NCBI GenBank assembly: GCA_001648575.1 | Contig: LQXN01000064.1 | Coordinates: 124,001 to 188,000 of the forward strand | Source: Sutcliffiella horikoshii DSM 8719 | Lineage (GTDB): Bacteria > Bacillota > Bacilli > Bacillales > Bacillaceae_I | DNA: 64,000 nucleotides | Reading direction: 5' to 3' | Shown: positions 1-10,766 of the stretch, in pieces | Layout of the letters: each line of letters opens with the position of its first letter | Position numbering within the stretch: the stretch's first letter is position 1 | Made by a program: the position numbers and the translations under genes | Notes under the pieces: model-generated | What the model was told of the DNA's origin: nothing | Database searches by the model: none | What the model saw: the letters and a program-made list of their open reading frames with translations, nothing else

Positions 1-49
1 CCTGTTCAAAATCTCCTGACATCTTCTTCGTAGGTTTGTGCCAAGTCAA
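1..49 (-). CDS. possible 5' end of an unidentified gene (partial)
   Basis: A TTG codon (complement of 47-49) follows a strong ribosome-binding site (GGAGG, 8 bases upstream) and opens a frame that reads 16 codons to the window edge without a stop. The residues (M-T-W-H-K-P-T-K-K...) match no family I recognise. B. subtilis has yqgQ and glcK after gluP, and this does not look like either. The evidence is only the RBS plus a short open frame. Between here and 176 I see nothing else but AT-rich sequence. Confidence 0.2.
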   Translation of the reverse strand, partial: MTWHKPTKKMSGDFEQ

Positions 50-175
50 AGTCCCTTCCTCCTAAAATGTGCCCTGTCTGTCATTCAAAACCTTTCATCT
101 TTTCATTTTTTGCCAATCGCATAAAAATAATTCCATCTATTTAAAATTTAGGTCTAGCGCATACAAAAACAGCCT

Positions 176-229
176 ATAAAAAAGCAGCGATAACGCCCTT
201 CTTTTAATAGAAGAAGAGGTTGTCGCTGC
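176..229 (-). terminator. terminator of gluP
   Basis: A long hairpin pairs 184-194 (GCAGCGATAAC) with 219-229 (one G-U pair), with a further CTTCTT/AAGAAG inner stem. On the minus strand it is followed by six U residues (178-183). It lies 20 bases past the gluP stop codon. Confidence 0.85.
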
Positions 230-248
230 AATGGAATCGGGTAATATT

Positions 249-1769
249 TTAGTTATTTTCAAGCAGGTGATTGATCTCCGTTTGTAAATCAAGATAGTTT
301 TCTCCGGTAGAATCAATCTCTATAGCTTTATTAATAGAAGCGGAGGCTTTTTCGATTTCATCAAGTTCAAGATATACAATGGCCAGATTATAATGAGCTT
401 CATGGAATTCAGGGGCGATTGCTGTCAGCCTTTCCAATTGGTCCCTTGCTTCTTCCAGCCTGCCTTCCTTTATATTAATAAATGAAAGATAGAAAAGGAC
501 TTCAGGATATTCATTTTCCCTACCCTCCAACTTAGACAGCAGCTCTTTCGCCTCACCAATGTCTTCCTGTTGCAGCAATGTTTCCGCTTGAGACAGGAGA
601 AGGTTCGGGTTCTCACTATCATATCCTTGCAGGAGCAAAAAGTAGGTCAGACCTACAGCCGCCCCAAGTCCGAATATCCTAGTGAACAGCTTTTTATGCC
701 TAGGTAAATGCACGGCAGCGGATGCCAAGAATCCTCCGATCAATCCGCCAATATGGCCGGCATTATCTATTCCCGGAATGGTAAAGCCAATTGCAAGATT
801 AATCCCGATAAGCACAAGGATGTTCATACCCATCGTCCTGAAAAATAATTTAGGATGGGTGATACCCACTAACAGGAGGGCTCCAAAACATCCAAAAATG
901 GCACCGGATGCCCCCGCTGATAGAGATGATGTAAAAACAAAACTCGCTAGAGAACCTGCAAATCCAGCAAATAAGTAGATGATCAGGAAACGGGCATTGC
1001 CATAGATCCTCTCAACCGCAGTCCCCAGATAAAATAGGGCCATCGTGTTAAGTAAGAGATGCAATACACCAATATGGAGCACAACCGGTGTGAAAAAGCG
1101 CCACCATTCTCCTTCTAATATTGCGGGATTGTACTTGGCACCGTACTTTACAAGTGTTTCAGGATTTTGACTGCCTCCGTTCGTTTCCAATAGATAAAAC
1201 ATGACAAGATGCAAAAAGATGAAAAGATAAGTGAACAACGGTTTTCCATGCTGGAAGATGGATTGTTCCATTTTCACCCTTTGCGATGATGCATTCAGGA
1301 CTTGTTGCTTAAGGTGTTGCAAACCTTCATCATCCATTATCATGTCCTCATCTATTCGCACTTCATCTCCGGTAAGATTGGATATTTCACCCACAGCCTG
1401 ATGGATATTCCCCTCATGAATCACGACAGTACGAAGCTCAGCCTTATTATTTATGTAAGGTTCATGTACTCTGAACTCCCAATCATCAACAGGCGGATAG
1501 GAAGAAACGTATATATTCAACGCCTGCAAACTGCGCTTTCGCAACTGATTTTTAAAATTCACCACGTGATGGGAGGCGTTTTCTATATCCCGCTGAAGCC
1601 AGCTGCTCCAATCCAGGTCTTGCCTGTGCAACCGGATGATCGGTGCTTTTTTATGGTTCAACCCTTCCAGCCAGACCTCCATATGGTCGGGTGATATATG
1701 TAAAATCCGATATTCTCTTTTCATTACAAAGTATTGTATTAGCTCCCAAAAAACAATATCCTGCTTCAA
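249..1769 (-). CDS. gluP: rhomboid intramembrane serine protease with TPR tail (GluP/YqgP)
   Basis: Membrane protease that cleaves transmembrane substrates; the B. subtilis homologue YqgP also acts with FtsH in turnover of the magnesium transporter MgtE (family knowledge). The 506-residue protein has a soluble N-terminal region (1-175), a rhomboid core (about 176-370) with catalytic Ser288 in GASGAIFG and catalytic His339 in AGHIGG, the membrane motif HLLLN at about 237-241, and two or more TPR-like helical repeats at 390-500. Length is close to the B. subtilis protein (about 507). The start is TTG with AGGAGGTG about 7 bases upstream. It is the last gene before a strong terminator. The domain order is complete and both catalytic residues are present. 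Confidence 0.93.
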   Translation of the reverse strand: MKQDIVFWELIQYFVMKREYRILHISPDHMEVWLEGLNHKKAPIIRLHRQDLDWSSWLQRDIENASHHVVNFKNQLRKRSLQALNIYVSSYPPVDDWEFRVHEPYINNKAELRTVVIHEGNIHQAVGEISNLTGDEVRIDEDMIMDDEGLQHLKQQVLNASSQRVKMEQSIFQHGKPLFTYLFIFLHLVMFYLLETNGGSQNPETLVKYGAKYNPAILEGEWWRFFTPVVLHIGVLHLLLNTMALFYLGTAVERIYGNARFLIIYLFAGFAGSLASFVFTSSLSAGASGAIFGCFGALLLVGITHPKLFFRTMGMNILVLIGINLAIGFTIPGIDNAGHIGGLIGGFLASAAVHLPRHKKLFTRIFGLGAAVGLTYFLLLQGYDSENPNLLLSQAETLLQQEDIGEAKELLSKLEGRENEYPEVLFYLSFINIKEGRLEEARDQLERLTAIAPEFHEAHYNLAIVYLELDEIEKASASINKAIEIDSTGENYLDLQTEINHLLENN

Positions 1770-1883
1770 ATCCCCACCTCCTCGTTCCTTTATTTTATAT
1801 GGTAGGTAAGGAAAAGTAAAAATATAACTATAGCCCTATACTCAGAGGTGGTAGTATTTTGAAATCAGGATTTGTCTTTGAGA

Positions 1884-3599
1884 CTATTGAACATGAAAAC
1901 GGGAGGCAATTATTGACAACGATTTGGACAGCTCGCTTAATTTTTTCCCTATATCATTTGTGTATTCTATCTGTACTACCTGGTTCTCACTGGCTGAAAG
2001 CATCTCTTCGGAACTCGCGGAGGTTTCCTGAGACACCGAAAGCAAGCTGTCTGCAGCCGATTCCAAGTTAGGCAGAAACTCTTTCCATCCATATAAATCG
2101 GAATTTATTTTGGACAGTTTATCGCTAACGTTATCCATCTCTGACATAAGTTCATCGAACGTGATCTTTGAAAGGTTTGCGATTTTCAGATTGTCTTTTA
2201 TCTTTGTATGCATGTTCTCAAATTCATTAACAGCATGGGAAGTAACATATTCCATATGAGCTAAAGAGTTGGTGATTTCTTCTGCAGCGCTTGCAGATTG
2301 GTCGGCAAGATTCCTCACCTCATTTGCCACAACTGCAAACCCTCTTCCAGACTCTCCAGCCCGTGCAGCTTCGATCGTAGCATTCAGAGCCAAAAGCTTG
2401 GTTTGTTCTGCAATTCCTTTTATTAACCCTACGAGACCTGTTATCGAAACAGAGTAATCTTTTACATTTTTCACCGTGTTGGATAAACCATCAAAATCCT
2501 GTCCAAATTCAATGATGGTGGAGGTCAGTGTGTTCATTTGTTTTTTCCCTATAACTGCTGAAGCAGTCATAGTGTTAGAGGTGGAAGAAACATTATGTAC
2601 ATTGTTTTGCATATCCTCTATGATTTCTTTCATCTCTTTAAAGCTATGTACACTTACCTCTGAGCTGGTCGCAGTTTGTACCGCTCCTTCTTTAACCAGA
2701 TTGATGGATGAAATCAGCTGGTGAGTAGAAGCCATTGAACCTTCAGAAGATAAACCTAGTTGTACTCCAGTTTCTTCTAACTCTTTGGTTGTTTGTTTTA
2801 TTTCATTCAATACCTCTGTCATGCTGATAATCATTGAATTATAACTCTTATTTAAAGAAACGATTTCTGGTATGGTCGTGTTAATGCCACCGGAAAGCTT
2901 CAGATTACCATCTCTTCCTTCTTTCATTGTTTCACGCAATAAGGAAAGTGGTCTTGTAAGGGACCGGACAAATAATATTGTGATGACAGCAAAAATAAGA
3001 ACACTGCCTAGAATGACCAACAATGTGAAACGGCCCATTTCATGAACAGGATGTAAATAGGACCTGGTAGGAACGATCAAGGCATACATACCATTAACCT
3101 CTTTCATCTGTTGAAATGTAATCGTGTACTCCACACCATCAATAGATTTGTGTGTTACTCCACTTTGGTTTTGCATCATGATTTCTAAAATAGAAGTGTT
3201 CAATTCCGGCAGGCTCTCCCGACTTACATTAAATGGATGAACCCCGTCTTCATTAATATAAAAAAAGTCTGAGATGATCCCTTCTTCTTTTAATTTCTCT
3301 TTTTGAGAACGAATATTCACTTCCAGTTGTTGCATGAAATATGCATCATCACTAATATAGGTAAATTTCAAGTTCTCAGCTATATAGCCCATAAGTTCAA
3401 CTTCTCTGACTAATCTGTTTTCAATACTGTCAATTGTCATCTCTTTAGATTTACTATAGGAACTTACCCCAACGACAGTAATAGAAATCAAAAGAAGCGT
3501 TGTGAATAGTAGGAACAGCCTTGTTCCTAAGTTAATTTTTTCTGCCATTTTTCTGAAGCCCTTTATGTTGCGTATGTTGATTTTTTTTAATCGTCTCAT
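1884..3599 (-). CDS. methyl-accepting chemotaxis protein
   Basis: Transmembrane chemoreceptor that signals to CheA/CheW; the ligand is unknown. In order: short basic N-terminus, TM helix at about 26-48, an extracytoplasmic sensor of about 140 residues (too short for a full double-Cache domain), TM helix at about 191-213, HAMP (about 210-265), then the signalling coiled coil. The conserved tip is visible as [15 protein letters not shown] followed by [15 protein letters not shown]. The C-terminus lacks the pentapeptide methyltransferase tether of enteric receptors. ATG start with GGGGGAAG upstream. It is not part of the B. subtilis gene order here, so it is a lineage-specific insertion between gluP and ldh. 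I found no clear terminator after it. Confidence 0.9.
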   Translation of the reverse strand: MRRLKKINIRNIKGFRKMAEKINLGTRLFLLFTTLLLISITVVGVSSYSKSKEMTIDSIENRLVREVELMGYIAENLKFTYISDDAYFMQQLEVNIRSQKEKLKEEGIISDFFYINEDGVHPFNVSRESLPELNTSILEIMMQNQSGVTHKSIDGVEYTITFQQMKEVNGMYALIVPTRSYLHPVHEMGRFTLLVILGSVLIFAVITILFVRSLTRPLSLLRETMKEGRDGNLKLSGGINTTIPEIVSLNKSYNSMIISMTEVLNEIKQTTKELEETGVQLGLSSEGSMASTHQLISSINLVKEGAVQTATSSEVSVHSFKEMKEIIEDMQNNVHNVSSTSNTMTASAVIGKKQMNTLTSTIIEFGQDFDGLSNTVKNVKDYSVSITGLVGLIKGIAEQTKLLALNATIEAARAGESGRGFAVVANEVRNLADQSASAAEEITNSLAHMEYVTSHAVNEFENMHTKIKDNLKIANLSKITFDELMSEMDNVSDKLSKINSDLYGWKEFLPNLESAADSLLSVSQETSASSEEMLSASENQVVQIEYTNDIGKKLSELSKSLSIIASRFHVQ

Positions 3600-3726
3600 C
3601 TTCTTCCCCCTGCTAGTACAAATTACTTAGTCAGGCTAAATTATAATGGAAGATTATTAATCTAATGTAAATTCTATGTAATAAAATATTCAGGAATGGC
3701 CAATGGTGCATTCACCGTTTACCCAA

Positions 3727-3756
3727 AAGAAAAACCACCGGTTAGTAACCGGCAGT
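3727..3756 (-). terminator. terminator after small membrane protein
   Basis: CCGGTT (3738-3743) pairs with AACCGG (3747-3752) over a 3-base loop; the minus-strand transcript then runs into GGUUUUUCUUUU. It begins at the stop codon of the 3757-3939 gene. Confidence 0.7.
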
Positions 3757-3939
3757 TTATCCTCGGAAAACGGTTTGCATGAAGCGGTCTCGGACAAATG
3801 GCAAATCCATGCCGAATGCCACCACAAACCTCCTGATGCTAGCGATACCTAGAATGTAATTCAGGATTTTATAGCGACTTTGGTAAATCGCATATGTACC
3901 GACTACAATAAGTAATATCCTTAATAAGAATCCCATCTT
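3757..3939 (-). CDS. small single-span membrane protein, unknown function
   Basis: Sixty residues from the chosen ATG: a hydrophobic N-terminal helix (residues 2-15) followed by a Tyr/Ile-rich and basic region ending in FRG. I do not recognise a named family. The open frame extends 14 codons further upstream, but the second ATG of the MKM stretch is preferred because GAGGAGGG lies 6 bases before it, while the first ATG touches the RBS. It sits between the chemoreceptor and ldh and has its own terminator, so it is probably transcribed alone or by read-through from ldh. Confidence 0.6.
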   Translation of the reverse strand, partial: KMGFLLRILLIVVGTYAIYQSRYKILNYILGIASIRRFVVAFGMDLPFVRDRFMQTVFRG

Positions 3940-3970
3940 CATCCCTCCTCTTCTTATTTTGTAACGAAAT

Positions 3971-4003
3971 GAAAAAAACATGCCCCCAATGAGACATGTT
4001 TTT
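3971..4003 (-). terminator. probable weak terminator of ldh
   Basis: AAAAACATG and CATGTTTTT form an inverted repeat around a 12-base loop, about 20 bases past the ldh stop. The A/T-rich stem gives a U tract in both directions. The stem has few GC pairs, so efficiency is uncertain. Confidence 0.45.
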
Positions 4004-4023
4004 ATATAAATTTTTGATTTCCT

Positions 4024-5837
<1,814 letters not shown>

Positions 5838-5860
<23 letters not shown>

Positions 5861-6413
5861 ATTCCGCCTCATTCGTAACGAGTTTATGTACCGGTATATC
5901 GAAAATATCTGTCGGTACTTTTTCAACCACCTGTTGAGCAAATGCGAGTGAAATCTTCACTCCTTGGAAATTTGTCAAGTAACGGTCATAGTATCCCCCA
6001 CCGAAACCGATCCGATAGCCCTCCTTGTCAAAAAGCAATCCTGGGACCAACATTAAGTCAATCGCGTTCTTATGACAGGCACTGACTTCTGACACTATCG
6101 GTTCCCTCAACCCGAAATAGACGGTTTCAAGCTGTTTAAAATCCTCAAGAAAATAGAATTGCATACTTTTATCTTTTGGAAAACATTTAGGCACGGCCAC
6201 CTTCTTTCCCTCGTGCCATGCACGCATGATGATTTGTTCTGTGTCCACTTCCGGGAAACGGGAAATGGTCACACCGATCGTTTTTGCCACTTTCCATTCC
6301 GCTGAATGAAACAGCTTGTCTTGGATATCTTTACACCACAATTCATAGCTTAACCGCTCTACCCCGCCTAATACTATTTTCATTTCATCCCTTAACATTC
6401 CTTTTTCCTTCAC
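5838..6413 (-). CDS. yqgN: 5-formyltetrahydrofolate cyclo-ligase (YqgN)
   Basis: ATP-dependent conversion of 5-formyl-THF to 5,10-methenyl-THF in one-carbon metabolism. 191 residues from the chosen start, normal for the family. The diagnostic C-terminal signature is present as LMLVPGLLFDKEGYRIGFGGGYYDRYL, given here in two parts: VPGLLFD and GFGGGYYDRYL. GTG at 6413 is chosen because GGAG lies 8 bases before it; the upstream GTG at 6422 has no spaced RBS. Its 3' end overlaps the DUF92 gene. Divergent from rpmG, as in B. subtilis. Confidence 0.92.
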
Positions 6414-6597
6414 TAGGCCCACTCCTATACATCAATCTCTACTATTACCATATCAAATATCAAATGGAAGACAACAGAGAGTTACCAAGCACTTTACATA
6501 ATTTTTTATAACTCGAAAAAAAACTGGCATTCTAAAAAAATAAGTGATATTATAGTAAGGTCTGAATTGAATGTAATATATGTTTGGAGGGATAACC

Positions 6598-6747
6598 ATG
6601 CGCGTAAACGTAACTTTAGCTTGTACTGAAACTGGTGATCGTAACTATATCACTACTAAAAATAAACGTAACAACCCAGATCGTCTTGAGCTTAAAAAAT
6701 ACAGCCCAAGATTGAAAAAAGTAACTGTACACCGTGAAACAAAATAA
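6598..6747 (+). CDS. rpmG: 50S ribosomal protein L33, zinc-free type
   Basis: Forty-nine residues, too short for a default ORF list. It reads [13 protein letters not shown]... and ends [17 protein letters not shown], typical of bacterial L33. The zinc-ribbon cysteines of the C+ paralogue (CTEC and KKYC...) are replaced: only Cys9 remains, with Thr and Ser at the others, so this is a C-minus form that should not need zinc. GGAGGG sits 6 bases before the ATG. Flanked by its own terminator. The locus corresponds to rpmGB of B. subtilis. Confidence 0.95.
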   Translation: MRVNVTLACTETGDRNYITTKNKRNNPDRLELKKYSPRLKKVTVHRETK

Positions 6748-6780
6748 GCAGCAGGATTCTCCTGTCTGCTTATTTTTTTT
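6746..6780. terminator. bidirectional terminator between rpmG and nucleotidyltransferase
   Basis: AAGCAG (6746-6751) pairs with CTGCTT (6766-6771), with inner CAGGA/TCCTG. Followed by ATTTTTTTT on the plus strand for rpmG, and by AUUUUGUUU on the minus strand for the convergent gene ending at 6786. Confidence 0.85.
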
Positions 6781-6785
6781 GCCCA

Positions 6786-7847
6786 TCATCCAGCTTCCAC
6801 AGGGCTGATATTCTTTTTATTTTTCACTTTCATAGACGTTCCCGCCTTGTAACCTTCACCTATCTGATAGCGCGGTGCTATGGTCACATTTTTTATTGCT
6901 GACTTTGTTGTATGGTTTATCGTGACATCATCCCAAACAATGCTTCTTGTCAGTTCACAATCCTTATTGATATTGGAGCTTTTACCGATAATTGTATATT
7001 TACCTATCACGACATGATCACCCAGGTAAGTATCGTTTCCAATATAAGCCGGGCGATTGATGGTCACATTGCTTTCCATTTTCACATTGGAACCCACCCA
7101 TAAATTTGGGAGCACTTCTTCTCCTGGGATGTTTACCTGAACTTTTTTATCGAGCATATCATATTGTGCTTGCCGGTAATCTTCGTGGCTGCCGATATCC
7201 TTCCAATAGCCGCTTGCATGATAGCCATAGAGACTCATTCCATTCTTGATGAGCTTAGGAAAAATATCTTTGCTGAAATCATATTCTTTCTTTTTATCCA
7301 TCATACACAGAACAAACGGGTCCACTACATATATCCCAGTGTTAACTACCTTGCTGAATTCCTGTTCCTTCAAAGGCTTTTCGACGAAACGGCGAATATG
7401 CCCTTCTTCATCTGTCTCAATAATGCCGAATTTATTTGGTTTCTTTACTTCTTTCATGAAAATGGTAAAAAGGGCGTGCTTCTGAATATGGTAATCTACT
7501 CCGGCCATCAAATTAAAATCCGTCAACGCATCTCCGCTTATTACAAGAAACGGTTCATCAAGAAGATATTCCGCATTTTTCACACTTCCCGCTGTACCCA
7601 GTGGAACATTCTCCTGCAAATACGTGATTTGAACCCCCCACTGTGAACCATCACCGAAGTAGTTCCTTATTTTTTCGCTCAAGTATTGTAAGGTAATGAT
7701 GATCTCTGTTATCCCGTGTTTTTTGAGTAATTCAATACTGTATTCCATTACCGGTTTATTCAGGAGTGGCACTAATGGTTTTGGGAGCTTTTGGGTTAAT
7801 GGCATAAGGCGGGTACCTTTTCCACCTGCTAAAATGACCGCTTTCAT
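6786..7847 (-). CDS. sugar-nucleotide nucleotidyltransferase (hexose-1-phosphate type)
   Basis: Predicted to make an activated sugar (NDP-hexose) from a hexose-1-phosphate. 353 residues: N-terminal nucleotidyltransferase fold with the signature [11 protein letters not shown] (8-18) and substrate residues in EKPLKEQEF and GYWKDIG; C-terminal left-handed beta-helix of hexapeptide repeats (about 245-330), as in GlgC and mannose-1-phosphate guanylyltransferases of the GCD1-like group. Nucleotide and sugar specificity cannot be read from the sequence. It lies 14 bases downstream of a glycosyltransferase, so the two likely form one operon in which this enzyme supplies the donor. Confidence 0.88.
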   Translation of the reverse strand: MKAVILAGGKGTRLMPLTQKLPKPLVPLLNKPVMEYSIELLKKHGITEIIITLQYLSEKIRNYFGDGSQWGVQITYLQENVPLGTAGSVKNAEYLLDEPFLVISGDALTDFNLMAGVDYHIQKHALFTIFMKEVKKPNKFGIIETDEEGHIRRFVEKPLKEQEFSKVVNTGIYVVDPFVLCMMDKKKEYDFSKDIFPKLIKNGMSLYGYHASGYWKDIGSHEDYRQAQYDMLDKKVQVNIPGEEVLPNLWVGSNVKMESNVTINRPAYIGNDTYLGDHVVIGKYTIIGKSSNINKDCELTRSIVWDDVTINHTTKSAIKNVTIAPRYQIGEGYKAGTSMKVKNKKNISPVEAG

Positions 7848-7861
7848 ATTCTTTATCCCTC

Positions 7862-9610
7862 CTACTGGACGGAAGAAGTAGTTACCGATGATCTATAAAC
7901 CGCCTCTGTCTGCTCTCTTACATCTTCCCAGCTATATTTTCGCTTCACTTCATCCATAGCATTCCTGCCAAACTTGATACGCCATTCTGGGTTCTCTAGT
8001 AACAAGGTAATCTTTTCACTTAATTCCGTACTGTTTCCCGGTGAAAAAAGCAAGCCGGTTTTTCCATGTTCAATAATGTAAGCCATTCCACCGGTCCTTG
8101 CTGCAATTACAGGCTTACCTGCTGCCATTCCTTCAATGGCCACTATACCAAATGGCTCATAAAGACTTGGAACGATCATCATGTCCGCTAGTTGTAACAT
8201 CGTAGCTTTTTCAGCTTCATTCAAAAAGCCTATAAACAATACTCTTTTTTCCAATCCTAACCGAGAAACCTCCCGTTTAAGTTCTGGCAACAATGGACCT
8301 TTCCCAGCTATTATGAACAGGCAATCGGGGTAAGTTTCAAGTGTTTCTCGTGCAGCGGCAATCAAGGTATCGACACCTTTTTCCGGTACAAGCCTTCCCA
8401 TATAAAGGACAAGATGTGAATATGACTTTTTAGTGAAGAATTCCATCAAGCTTTCATTTTTATTGGGGGAAATGTGAACTCCATTAGGAATTATGTGAAT
8501 TGCTTTATTGTTTTTGGTTTTTCTTTTAACTTCTTTTTTCATATAATCACTGCAAACAATCAGAACATCCGAATCGTTAATCAACAACCCTTCCCATTGA
8601 TTCGTTCGTTGCTGCATCGGCTCTGAGAGGTTGCTCCTGCCATTTTCCAGTGCATGAATGGTGGAAATGACCGGAATTGCCGTTACCGCTTTAAGATACC
8701 TCGCAGCAAACCCAACCAGCCAATCATGAGCATGAATCAAGTCCACATTATATCTGTTTATCAAGATGAGTACTTGTTCCACCAACTTCATATTGGTTTG
8801 AGCTGCAAAAAGGTGAAAATCATCATAAAAGCAAGATACCTCTCTTGCACGGAAGACTTTGACTCCTTCCACTGTTTCCACAGGGGGAGCGCCAAGGGTA
8901 TGTGGTGTTACAACCAGCACTTGATGTCCTGCATGTGCTAGTTGTTTGGAAAGTTCCCAAACATGCTTGCCCAGTCCTCCCATAACTGCAGGAGGGAACT
9001 CCCATGAAAGCATGACAATAGTAAAAGTATGTTTTTTTTCTTCATGTAAGAAATGATTATGAGAATGATTTACAGAATAGAATACTTCAGGAGTCACAGA
9101 TTCCTGAAATATATCAGGATTTAAATCATATACCGTACGTTGCGAAGAATGAGCGCTGCGGCCATTGCCATAATAAGTGTAAGTAGCAGATAAAGATTCC
9201 CACTTTTGTTTATCAATAAGCTTTAGTGGAGACCATTCATCGGATGGTGATAAACTCTGCTTCCGGTTCCACTCCAAATCCAGATCTTCACTTACGAAGA
9301 ATGGAAAAAAGCCCCTTCCTTTCCCGACTCCTAATTCAACCCGAATAGTCTTAAACACGGAAACATCAGGCAATTCTAAGCTTCCTTGATTCTTATCTGT
9401 CAGTATATCTAAGAAGAATGACGGGTTTCCATCAGTTTGTAAGCTTCCTTTCCAGCCTATTAGTCTGACAATTAATCTTTGTGCAGAAGCTGGTTGATAT
9501 ACTTGAACGAAATCCTTCCTCCAATCTAAAAGGTTCCATTCGAACTGAATGTTTCCAGCCTCATTCACTGCCAAATGAATATACTCTTCGGCACTTTCCC
9601 TGTTGTTCAT
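7862..9610 (-). CDS. DUF4912-like domain fused to GT4 glycosyltransferase (glycogen-synthase-like)
   Basis: Cytoplasmic transferase of about 582 residues. Residues 1-190 form an N-terminal DUF4912-like region, possibly carbohydrate-binding. From about residue 195 a GT-B glycosyltransferase begins with [17 protein letters not shown], the donor-site entry loop of GT4/GT5 enzymes; later blocks are [31 protein letters not shown] and [21 protein letters not shown] with the conserved E-x7-E pair. The ATG at 9610 is preferred over one 12 codons upstream because GGGGGAG lies 7 bases before it. Pairing with the nucleotidyltransferase suggests synthesis of a glucan or exopolysaccharide; the product is unknown. 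Confidence 0.88.
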   Translation of the reverse strand: MNNRESAEEYIHLAVNEAGNIQFEWNLLDWRKDFVQVYQPASAQRLIVRLIGWKGSLQTDGNPSFFLDILTDKNQGSLELPDVSVFKTIRVELGVGKGRGFFPFFVSEDLDLEWNRKQSLSPSDEWSPLKLIDKQKWESLSATYTYYGNGRSAHSSQRTVYDLNPDIFQESVTPEVFYSVNHSHNHFLHEEKKHTFTIVMLSWEFPPAVMGGLGKHVWELSKQLAHAGHQVLVVTPHTLGAPPVETVEGVKVFRAREVSCFYDDFHLFAAQTNMKLVEQVLILINRYNVDLIHAHDWLVGFAARYLKAVTAIPVISTIHALENGRSNLSEPMQQRTNQWEGLLINDSDVLIVCSDYMKKEVKRKTKNNKAIHIIPNGVHISPNKNESLMEFFTKKSYSHLVLYMGRLVPEKGVDTLIAAARETLETYPDCLFIIAGKGPLLPELKREVSRLGLEKRVLFIGFLNEAEKATMLQLADMMIVPSLYEPFGIVAIEGMAAGKPVIAARTGGMAYIIEHGKTGLLFSPGNSTELSEKITLLLENPEWRIKFGRNAMDEVKRKYSWEDVREQTEAVYRSSVTTSSVQ

Positions 9611-9841
9611 GTCCTGGCTCCCCCACGAATCTATCTTTGTCTCCATCTTATCACGTGAAAATTCCTTTCTACAACAGCCGGTTTTTGTCGTCTTTTGTGA
9701 AAAAGTGTTAATTTTTTATGTCCGTTGACAAAAAACGTTCACAAAACTGTCAAATCTTTCTGAGGAATTTGTCGAAAGACTATTTTTCCATCCCTGCACC
9801 TATGATATAAAAAGGAGAGAAACTAATTTTGAGGTGACAAG

Positions 9842-10222
9842 ATGTTAATTGCAAGTATCATTTTGATCGTTATTGCTGTTGCAGTAATTGTGATTTCCTT
9901 TTTTGCAAATGACAAGTTTTCCGATTTGGAAAAGGAAATGGAACAATTATCTTTTGATGTTGTTCAAGACAAGTATAAGCTGGAAAGAAAAATGAAAGTT
10001 TTAGAAGAAGAACTATTGGGCGGATCCACTCCTATACATAAGAGCAATACAAGAAAGGTATCCAACCATCAAAATGTCAGTGAGGAAGACGTAGCCATTT
10101 CCCTTTATCAAAAAGGATACACCGCTACTCAAATTTCTCAATTCACTTCCACTTCCATGGATAAAGTCGAACAGATCCTTCAGTCTGCAAACCTTAAAGG
10201 GAATGTAGCCAATGAGAACTAA
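9842..10222 (+). CDS. single-TM coiled-coil protein with C-terminal helix-turn-helix-like motif
   Basis: 126 residues: N-terminal transmembrane helix (2-22), charged coiled coil (about 25-60), Ser/Asn-rich linker, then a C-terminal motif (EDVAISLYQKGYTATQISQFTS region, about 82-120) resembling the tail of SwrB/DUF6115 proteins. No function can be assigned. GAGGTG lies 6 bases upstream of the ATG. Its last 11 bases overlap the next gene, so the two are translationally coupled. It diverges from the glycosyltransferase operon. Confidence 0.7.
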   Translation: MLIASIILIVIAVAVIVISFFANDKFSDLEKEMEQLSFDVVQDKYKLERKMKVLEEELLGGSTPIHKSNTRKVSNHQNVSEEDVAISLYQKGYTATQISQFTSTSMDKVEQILQSANLKGNVANEN

Positions 10223-10712
10223 TCTAAGAGCATTTGCAATCGGAATCCTTTTTGCTACTGGTGTTATGGGTCTTGCCTATTCTATCGTAAGCGCTGGAGC
10301 GACCACGTTGAATGATGAGTCCATAAGAGCTTATGCAGAGGAAAATGAACTGCATCTGTTGACGAAGACCGAATATAATGAGCTATTGCCTGCTATCGAT
10401 CCAGTAGAAGAAGTGAAAGAAGAACCTAAAGAAGAAGTGACGGAAGAGAAAAAAGATGATGAAGGCAAAAAGGAAGAGGAAGAAGTAGAGGAGAAAGAAG
10501 AGTCTAACGAACCTTTCGAAATTGTGATTCCTGATGGAATGGCAACCTACGAAATCACTGCCTTATTAGCAAGAGAAGGCATCATTGAGGATGACAAGGA
10601 ATTTGATGAGTATCTTGAAGACCGTGACATTGCAACCAAGGTCCGTTCTGGTACTTTTACCATGAAAAAAGGTATGAGTTATAAGGAAGCTGCAGAGGTA
10701 TTGATTAAATAA
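10212..10712 (+). CDS. membrane-anchored protein with MltG-like LysM subdomain only
   Basis: 166 residues: N-terminal signal-anchor (7-28), a Glu/Lys-rich spacer (about 60-100), and a C-terminal domain with the pattern IVIPDGMATYEITALLARE...FDEYLE...GTFTMKKGMSYKEAAEVL, matching the LysM-like N-terminal subdomain of endolytic transglycosylase MltG/YceG. The catalytic YceG domain (another 200 or so residues) is absent, so lytic activity is unlikely; binding to nascent peptidoglycan is an inference. Second gene of a two-gene operon ending in a strong terminator. Confidence 0.75.
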   Translation: MRTNLRAFAIGILFATGVMGLAYSIVSAGATTLNDESIRAYAEENELHLLTKTEYNELLPAIDPVEEVKEEPKEEVTEEKKDDEGKKEEEEVEEKEESNEPFEIVIPDGMATYEITALLAREGIIEDDKEFDEYLEDRDIATKVRSGTFTMKKGMSYKEAAEVLIK

Positions 10713-10726
10713 GTTGTTTGATTGCT

Positions 10727-10766
10727 AAAAGCACCTTCTGAGAGGAAGGTGCTTTTCTCTATTTTT
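10727..10766. terminator. bidirectional terminator
   Basis: AAAAGCACCTTC (10727-10738) pairs with GAAGGTGCTTTT (10744-10755) around a short loop. A/T ends give U tracts for both the plus-strand operon (stop at 10712) and cadA, which ends at 10759. Confidence 0.85.

Noticed and set aside
682-978. Long antisense frames over gluP, pst, nptA, ispG and other genes
   Set aside because: They are shadows of codon bias in well-recognised genes on the other strand and have no RBS or homology.
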